Assembly (NCBI GenBank): GCA_023053685.1 | Contig: JALIGW010000005.1 | Coordinates: forward strand, 36,657,480 to 36,721,479 | Reading direction: 5' to 3' | From: Diadophis punctatus similis | Taxonomy: Eukaryota > Chordata > Lepidosauria > Squamata > Dipsadidae | Length of the DNA stretch: 64,000 bases | Part shown: positions 57,339 to 64,000 of the stretch, one piece after another | Numbering within the stretch: the first letter of the stretch is position 1 | Layout: every line of letters begins with the position of its first letter | Position numbers and translations under genes: made by a program | The notes under the pieces: generated by a model | Seen by the model: only the letters and a program-made list of their open reading frames with translations | What the model was told of the DNA's origin: nothing | The model's database searches: none

Positions 57339-58375
57339 AATATGCATTTCAGAATAAATATAGATTGGTTTTCAGTGGAATTCAGCTAGTTTCCCCTCAC
57401 GGCTTGAATCTATGTATACTTCTTGTTTTGGCTAATAGCCTTTGACAGGAAGTGCCACAAGGACTAGAACAAGAATTTGTCAACTCCGTGTTCAGTTTTC
57501 TAACCAAAATTCTGGGGCTGAAGTATTTTCTTGAATAATAAAATATCCTCAAATTCTCTTACTGGTATTGCTGACATGGGCTATCACTGAGCAATCCTGT
57601 ACTGCAAAGATTACATTTCAAGGCAGAAATCAGGGGGGGGGAGGGGACGGACAATGTTGCTTGAACTGCTGGGGTATATCAGCCTGGGAATGCTTTCAAT
57701 ATTTAAATACACAATGATTGTACAAAGAATGAGGCATCTACCTATGTTTATTTGTTTGTTTTATCACATTTAGAAACCACTCATCTCCCTCACAGAGGAA
57801 GGTGATTTGTATATCTAGGTGATATACAAATAAAATGTTTAGAACATAAAAACTGAATATGAAATTTAAAATAGATGCAAGGATAGTTAAAATTCAACAT
57901 TAAAAGTTAATTAAAAGGCAGAGGAAGGTTTTCAGGGCACCACTGCATGCTCCACTGTGAGCACCAAAACAAATGATAGAGCCAGGTCTTTAGATATTTT
58001 TGAAAGGCCAGGAGACTTATGTTCTTATGGTTTCCTGTTTGTATTATATGTTAGCATAAAACACATTGCTATTTCTTGGCTAAAGAATCTTAGTTTGCAA
58101 TTTTCCACTTCGTTCCCTAGTACAAGTGTTACCTTTCTTCTATTTTTTCTACAGTTTATTCCTCCAAGATTTACTAATTATAATATGGTAGGGAGCTGTT
58201 GGATATACACTGCAAAATTGAATACATTTAATTAATTCCTACCATTACAATACAGTGCACTTTAGAATCCAAAGCTTTTTAGATACAAACAGCTAGATTA
58301 TTATTTTAAAATACCATTAAAATGCAGTCATATTTTAAATTCCCTAGAACTCTCCTCCTTTTAATCTATGAATTT
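57339..58375. other. AT-rich DNA, no gene seen
   Basis: No gene could be supported. Confidence 0.5.
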
Positions 58376-59133
58376 TAGAATAGAATAGAGTAACAGAGTT
58401 GGAAGGGAACTTGGAGGTCTTCTAGTCCAACCCCCTGCCTAGGCAGGAAACCCTACACTACTTCAGACAAATGGTTATCCAACATTTTCTTAAAAACTTC
58501 CAGTGTTGGAGCATTCACAACTTCTGGAGGCAAGCTGTTCCACTGATTAATTGCTCTAACTGTCAGGAAAATTCTCCTTAGTTCTAAGTTACTTGTGTCC
58601 TTGATTAGTTTCCACCCATTGCTTCTTGTCCTACCCTCAGGTGCTTTGGAGAATAGCTTGACTCCCTCGTTTTTGTGGCAGCCCCTGAGATATTGGAACA
58701 CTGCTATCATGTCTCCCCTAGTCCTTCTTTTCATTAAACTAGACATACCCAGTTCCTGCAACCATTCTTCATATGTTTTTATCCTCCAGTCCCCTAATCA
58801 TCTTTGTTGCTCTTCTCTGCACTCTTTCTAGAGTCTCCACATCTTTTTTACATTGTGGCACCAAAACTGGATGCAGTATTCCAAGTGTGGCCTTACCAAG
58901 GCATTATAAAGTGATCTTGATTCTATCCCTCTGTTTATGCAGCCTAGAACTGTGTTGGCTTTTTTGGCAGCTGCTGCACATTGTTGGCTCATATTTAAAT
59001 GGTTCTCCACTAGGACTCCAAGATCCCTCTCACAGTTACTACTATTGAGCACGGTACCACATATACTGTACCTGTGCATTTTGTTTTTCTTGCCTAAATG
59101 TAGAACCTTACTTTTTTCACCATTGAATTTCAT
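58376..59133 (-). pseudogene. CR1 LINE: reverse transcriptase C-terminus and 3' end, minus strand
   Basis: On the minus strand, 59133-58828 reads KSKVLHLGKKNKMHRYS, then ERDLGVLVENHLNMSQQC and LVRPHLEYCIQFW. After a frame break near 58770-58830, 58761-58453 reads TRGDMIAVFQYLRG, then RRIFLTVRAINQWNSLPPEVV and MLDNHL. This is the conserved C-terminal end of CR1 reverse transcriptases. The 3' end is followed by two AGAAT pentamers (about 58378-58388). It lacks the catalytic core and is frameshifted, so it is dead, but it is the longest CR1 piece in the window. Confidence 0.9.
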
Positions 59134-59139
59134 TTTGTT

Positions 59140-60880
59140 AGATAGCGCCCAATGTTTTTTTTTAATGTTTTTGTCAATATTGAACTTTTTTCACTGTTTT
59201 ATGTTTGTGTAGTTCTCTTCTCCAGGTACTACATATCAGTGAATGAAGATACTATTTATAGAAAGTTGGTTGTTGAATTTCTGTCATAAATAACTTCATT
59301 CAACTTATGAGATATAATGAGGAGAAAATGTATTCTGGATGTTGGAGAGTTTACACAGATTAGATGAAACATGTTCTCTAAATTCAAGGAGGTGAGAAAC
59401 CATGTAAAAATTAATTCAAATACTCACTGCTTTTTCACAGCTTAACATGGTCATTTATGCTTAAAGCCCTTGTGCATTTAACAAGCTATTAGTAATCAAT
59501 GCCTAGATGTTTAACCATTATGTGAAAATACTTTCCATAATTAGAAGAGCCATTATCTTCTGTGAGCCTATAATGTTCCTCAATAAAGTGGATTGTCTAC
59601 CACAGGCTATAAGCAAAAAAAGTATTTCTAGTTTACAGCTTACTATAGCAGGTGATTCCTGCTGTTTGTAGTAAGTGGGGCCTAAAATGGCTCAGGATGC
59701 AGAAATAACCAGTTCTTCTTAAAGATAACTCAATTGTTTCATTTTTATAATTTTATCAGAAGATATTCATCCTGAAATTCTGCTTTGGATAGGAATGCCA
59801 CATTTATAATATCAGTTGGCCATTCTGAAATGGCAAGCGGTTTCCTTGGGCATATGGACGGGCGCCAATCTAAGATATCCTTCAGTATTTCAAATTGTTA
59901 AATTATAGTTTTGCAAGACAAATAGAATTGAAAAGCTGAAATACTATAAAAATCAAATAAGTATTTCAATAGTTTGACTTCCTCCACATATTCTTGTTTA
60001 CTGTGCTATTAACTTCAGTGCCAACCCCCAAAACTGAGAAAACAAATCTCTAGTATATGATACTGTGAAGGGAGAAAAAAGTGTATATTTGGGGCTGAAA
60101 TGAACTTTTAGACTAAGAACCCCTCAGAGTTTTCAAAAGGCCCTGCTATCAATACTTTGCTAATATGGAAAATTGTTTAAAATTAGCTACACATACTTCT
60201 TAATATGCTCAGCATATTCACTCCAGAAATTGTTCTAAATAACAGAGACATTTCTATGTGCTAATTTTAAATCTGAACTTTACACACATACCCCAAACAA
60301 ACTGTAACCAATCGTAACCGAGGTTAATCGCTTGCTGATTCCTCTGGCATTCATTGTAATGATGATAATTACAATAAACATATTTAAAATTAATGTGCAT
60401 GTCATATGCATATATCAATTCCGTTCTAATTTACCATTGATTAGTGTCCATACACTGAACGTGCTCGCAATAATAAAATGGCCTCATGAGGAAGAATAAG
60501 ATGTTGAATTACATGGGGAGAGGAAAAGAAAGGGGGGAAAGAAGCAGATAATTATTTTGAAACTGATTGCACAAATGCTTTTGAATATAGAGTGATCCAT
60601 TTTAATCCCAGAAAAAGTATTTGCACCAAGTAGTTTTTCTGGCATGTTAGTAACCACGTTGCCAGAGAATAATAGTCAGTTCCTGAAATTATGTTACACA
60701 AAGCATTCGTGCATGGGGTAAAGATAGAAAAGATCTGCTATATTCCCGTCTCTGGTTTTAGATTTCCTAAGAAAAGGGGAAAATGCATGGGTTTACAAGG
60801 TGTATCTAAACTGCTATAAGACTTAAGGCAGATCAAATGGGAATTGACAATTTCCAAGCCAGAGTTGAATGTTATATAAA
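59140..60880. other. AT-rich DNA, no gene seen
   Basis: No repeat family was recognised. Homeodomain-type ATTA and TAAT words and an ATGCATAT motif cluster near 60350-60420, but AT-rich DNA gives these by chance too. Confidence 0.45.
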
Positions 60881-60882
60881 TA

Positions 60883-61014
60883 CCATGTTTCCCCGAAAAT
60901 AAGACCCTGTCTTATATTTTTTTGAACCCTGAAATAAGCACTTGGCCTTATTGCCATGCACTCAAAAGCCCGAGTGGGCTTATCAGGGGATGTCTTATTT
61001 TGGGGGAAACAGGG
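60883..61014. mobile_element. TA-flanked MITE, 132 bp
   Basis: The left end CCATGTTTCCCCGAAAATAAGAC and the inverted right end CCCTGTTTCCCCCAAAATAAGAC pair over 23 bp with two mismatches. TA is present at 60881-60882 and 61015-61016. Its ends loosely resemble those of the 32016 family (CC-T-TTT, then ATAAGAC), suggesting related transposases. Confidence 0.8.
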
Positions 61015-61016
61015 TA

Positions 61017-61329
61017 TTTAAAAACTGTTCCATTGCAAGGCTACTAATCATTGTAACCAAATATCCATTCATTTGGAAAGATGGGAAGAACAAGCCTCAC
61101 ATTTAAATCTCTACAACAACAAATACTTAGCAACTACAAAGAGGGGGCACAGTAGTAAGTTAATGTTAGGAAACACAAGAGGTAATGCTGTATAAGGCCA
61201 AGAGACAATATAAGGATCAGTCAAGAAAAGAAAGAAATAAGGAAAACAGTATTGGAAAATAAATATCTAGTATATTTGGTATCAAAATGCGAAAAAAAAA
61301 TTCATGACCCAGTGAATCCAAAAATCAGG
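61017..61329. other. No gene seen
   Basis: AT-rich sequence with no supported feature. Confidence 0.5.
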
Positions 61330-61337
61330 ACCAAGAC

Positions 61338-61745
61338 CAGGGGTGTCAAACCAGGGGTGAAATCCAGCAGGTTCTGACAGGTTCTGGAGAACCGGTAGTG
61401 GAAATTTTGAGTAATTCAGAGAACCGGCAAATACCACCTCTGGCTGGCCCCAGAGTGGGGTGGGAATGGAGATTTTGCAATATCCTTCCCCCTGGAGTGG
61501 GGAGGGAATGGGGATTTTGCAGTATCCTTCCCCTGCCATGCCCACCAAGCCACACCATGCCACGCCCACCAAGCCACGCCCACAGAACCGGTAGTTAAAA
61601 ATGGATTTCACCACTGTGTCAAACTCACATTGTCATGGCAGCATCATGTGACATATCGGGAGTTTTTCCCCCTTCACTAAACCAGGCATGGGCATAGCCA
61701 GCGCGTGACACATCCGTCCCACAGGCCGGGAGTTTGACAGCCCTG
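61338..61745. mobile_element. hAT-type MITE (outer), split by another hAT MITE
   Basis: The left end is CAGGGGTGTCAAAC and the right end GGGAGTTTGACAGCCCTG. It is the same family as 11940-12067. Flanking octamers ACCAAGAC and ATCAAGAG match at 6 of 8 positions. Without the inner insertion and its octamer it would be about 135 bp, close to the 128 bp of the related copy. Confidence 0.8.
61352..61616. mobile_element. hAT-type MITE (inner), 265 bp, with perfect 8-bp duplication
   Basis: Starts CAGGGGTGAAATCC and ends GGATTTCACCACTG. The octamer TGTCAAAC, taken from the outer element, is identical at 61344-61351 and 61617-61624. The interior has two near-repeats of GGGAATGG-GATTTTGCA-TATCCTTCCC and ACGCCCACCAAGCCA motifs. 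Confidence 0.9.
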
Positions 61746-61753
61746 ATCAAGAG

Positions 61754-64000
61754 GCACCTGCAGGACAGCTGGGCTAGTTCCAAATATTTTTCCAACAACA
61801 ATCTGCTATAAGCTGAATATCTTTATACTACAGTATATAAGGAACTAACACAAACAGTTATTAAGAAACAAGAGTACTCTCCACAGAGACAAAACATTTA
61901 CACCTGCCAGCTTTATCACCTCTAGTTTTAATAGATTAGTATTCTTGGAGGATAAGATGAGATTAACTCTGTTAGTCAAAATCAAATGCCAGCTCCTAGC
62001 ACTCCAGCATGGCTAACCTTATTGTTATTTTGCAGGTGGGCCTGGTGCTATAAAAGAGGTTTGAGATTAGTGTGAAGAGTGTAATGTCTTTTTCTTCACC
62101 TTTCATTTTTCAGTTGGTCTTTTATCTTAAACTGTTCCCATTTTCCTCATCCCATCTGTCTGTAATTCTGAATAAAAGAACATTAAGAACTGAAGTAATA
62201 TTGCAACATTTATTGCAGAGCTTCACTTGCAATTATTTGCAGTTCTTTAGATTTATGGATTGCCTTTCTACAAGGAACAAGTCAATGCCCAAAAGAACTG
62301 ACATAAATATTGAAGATGATGACACCAAAAACTCTTTTTAGAGGGAAAGAAACAAAAAAATAAAATAAAAAATAAAGCAAGTACTCCTTCCCAAAAACAG
62401 TTTCAACAGAACAGCATGCTCAGTGGCCACATAATAACTGTTGCAAGGGGAACAGTGAGAGTTCTCTGGAACCTTGAAAAGAATCGATCTATATTGCAGC
62501 ATTTTATTGCAGGTCACCTCTTTGTAACTGCTCCAATTAGCTGTCCAATTGATGTGAGAAATGCAATATATGAGGTGAAGCTTGGTTAGAGAAGTTTCTG
62601 TGATTTTCTGGAATACCAAAATGTTATTTCTGACATAGTGGAATTCAAGAACTCTTATATCATCTTGAATTGCTCATGATGGAACTCATATATAATGGAG
62701 AAAGTAGATGGTTTTTGTAAATTTATTTCTTCATTTCCTGATGTTCCTTTGTATTATAGTTTACATATTTCACACGAACACTTTCTTCAAAGTAACTTAG
62801 AGTAGTGTACATAACCAGAATCTCTTATAGCTACAACAATCTTGGCTGAAAGAAATTAGTCCACCTCATTGCCTTCATGACTGAAAAGAAAATGAATGTG
62901 GGATCCTCTATCTTTAGTGAAACTTTTCTTTAAATAGAGATAAAGGTGGCAGGACAGGAGGAAAAAGTATCTCAGTTATACTTGAGTGCAATTGAGAATA
63001 CAAATAATGAGCTCCAAGCATAGAATTTAGCATGGGACTTCTATTTTATGTATATAGTAGCCTGAAACACTTGCTATTCCCAACATAACAAAACAAGATA
63101 CTGCTCTAATAAAAGAACACTGCATAAATGTCATACTTTTCAAAGACTATTTGAAAGATTCCAATAGGGCACTCTACGTGTCCAGCAACAAATTTCCAAA
63201 TGTTTATGGAACAATTTTCACAAATAACAATATATTTGGCTAAGTACTTTTTAGAAAAAGTAATCTGTCTTTTGCCCCAAACCCTCCATTGACCATTCTT
63301 CTGGCTGTTTAAATAAATTAAAAAAATGTCTGCTTCTTGTTACTGCTTAGGTTTCCTGAGGAGCAACCGTTTTGAATTTGTCTCTTGATGACTCAGAGAA
63401 CAGTTGAAAGATTGCTGTGTTCCTTCTGAATAGGCATTTTAAAAGGTTTCTGGGGCTCTTCTCTGTAGGAACAGCCATGAGTCATAATCTGCCAAGAGAT
63501 CTGCTATAAACAATAGCAAATCACATCAGACTGTCAGTATGCAGGGAATGGGGGAAATAACAATTGCTAGCTAACAGCTATCAATATCTCCATAAGTAAT
63601 ACATCATACCTGAATGCATAAATCATATTTATGTATTTAAATTAAGGTTGGGCACATGTTCATCTGGTTTAACCTGGGTAGATCCAGAACATAACGTAGG
63701 TGAGATAAAGCTATGAGAATTCAATTTACACCAGCACATTGCTTCTTCATTGTCCCTCATTCTCCTTCCTTGTCTTATGTAGATCTCATTCCTTCTAGCA
63801 GTCTATTTCTTCCACTCTCTCCTCCTCCTTTCTCTTCCTCCTTTCCCTTCCAGAGGTCAAGCAATAGGATTCCATTGTACATATTTATATATGCATTTAG
63901 AAAGAAAGGTTTCAGAGGGATGAAAGGAAGCAGATCTAATTATTATTAGACCAGTAGTGCTGCAGTCACAGAGATAGAGAAATCAGATGGGCAATTTTGC
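61754..64000. other. AT-rich DNA, no gene seen
   Basis: No gene, RNA or repeat family could be supported to the end of the window. Short open frames (up to 93 codons) carry no motif. Confidence 0.55.

Overview
The window looks like non-coding (intergenic or deep intronic) DNA from a squamate reptile, most likely a snake. The evidence is the repeat content: Sauria-type SINEs with a Bov-B-like tail, a second tRNA-derived SINE family, CR1 ends attached to (AAT)n and (AGAAT)n arrays, L1 and L2 LINEs, Tc1/mariner relics and many small hAT-type elements. AT-rich unique DNA lies between them. I found no host protein-coding gene, rRNA, tRNA, CRISPR array or bacterial-type operon. Nearly all open frames are chance frames, microsatellite translations or transposon remnants.

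Layout. 1-6.4 kb: an interrupted non-LTR reverse transcriptase relic, a SINE nested in an opposite copy of itself, a likely solo LTR and an old L1 end. 7.7-12.1 kb: a TA-flanked element with a large internal palindrome, (GGAA)n, two small hATs, and a CR1-type 3' end with (AGAAT)n. 13.6-23 kb: hAT MITEs, an L1 fragment with a clear target-site duplication (TSD), a decayed Ty3/gypsy gag fragment abutting an L2 end, a Sauria SINE, and a dead Tc1-like transposase broken by (AG)n. 24.4-30.2 kb: a second SINE-in-SINE palindrome, a long (GGGA)n(AG)n tract and a GC-rich block with hAT-like ends. 31.5-36.7 kb: an L1 fragment carrying a TA-flanked element, a second TA-flanked element containing CR1 and microsatellite, and L1/L2 tails.

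37.2-41.0 kb holds the most notable object. It is a 5'-truncated L1 with an uninterrupted ORF2 of about 970 codons (complete reverse transcriptase and C-terminal zinc knuckle, no endonuclease). It lies between two identical direct repeats of 179 bp, far longer than usual L1 target duplications. 41-64 kb: more TA-flanked elements, a second Tc1-like relic, hAT MITEs with 8-bp duplications (one hAT inside another at 61.3 kb), CR1 ends and long stretches of unassigned AT-rich DNA.

The window reads as a layered record of insertions, and several nestings give relative ages. I see no previously undescribed cellular system. The strongest unusual signals are the 179-bp repeats around the L1, the two self-nested SINE palindromes, and the TA-flanked families whose full autonomous source is not visible here.
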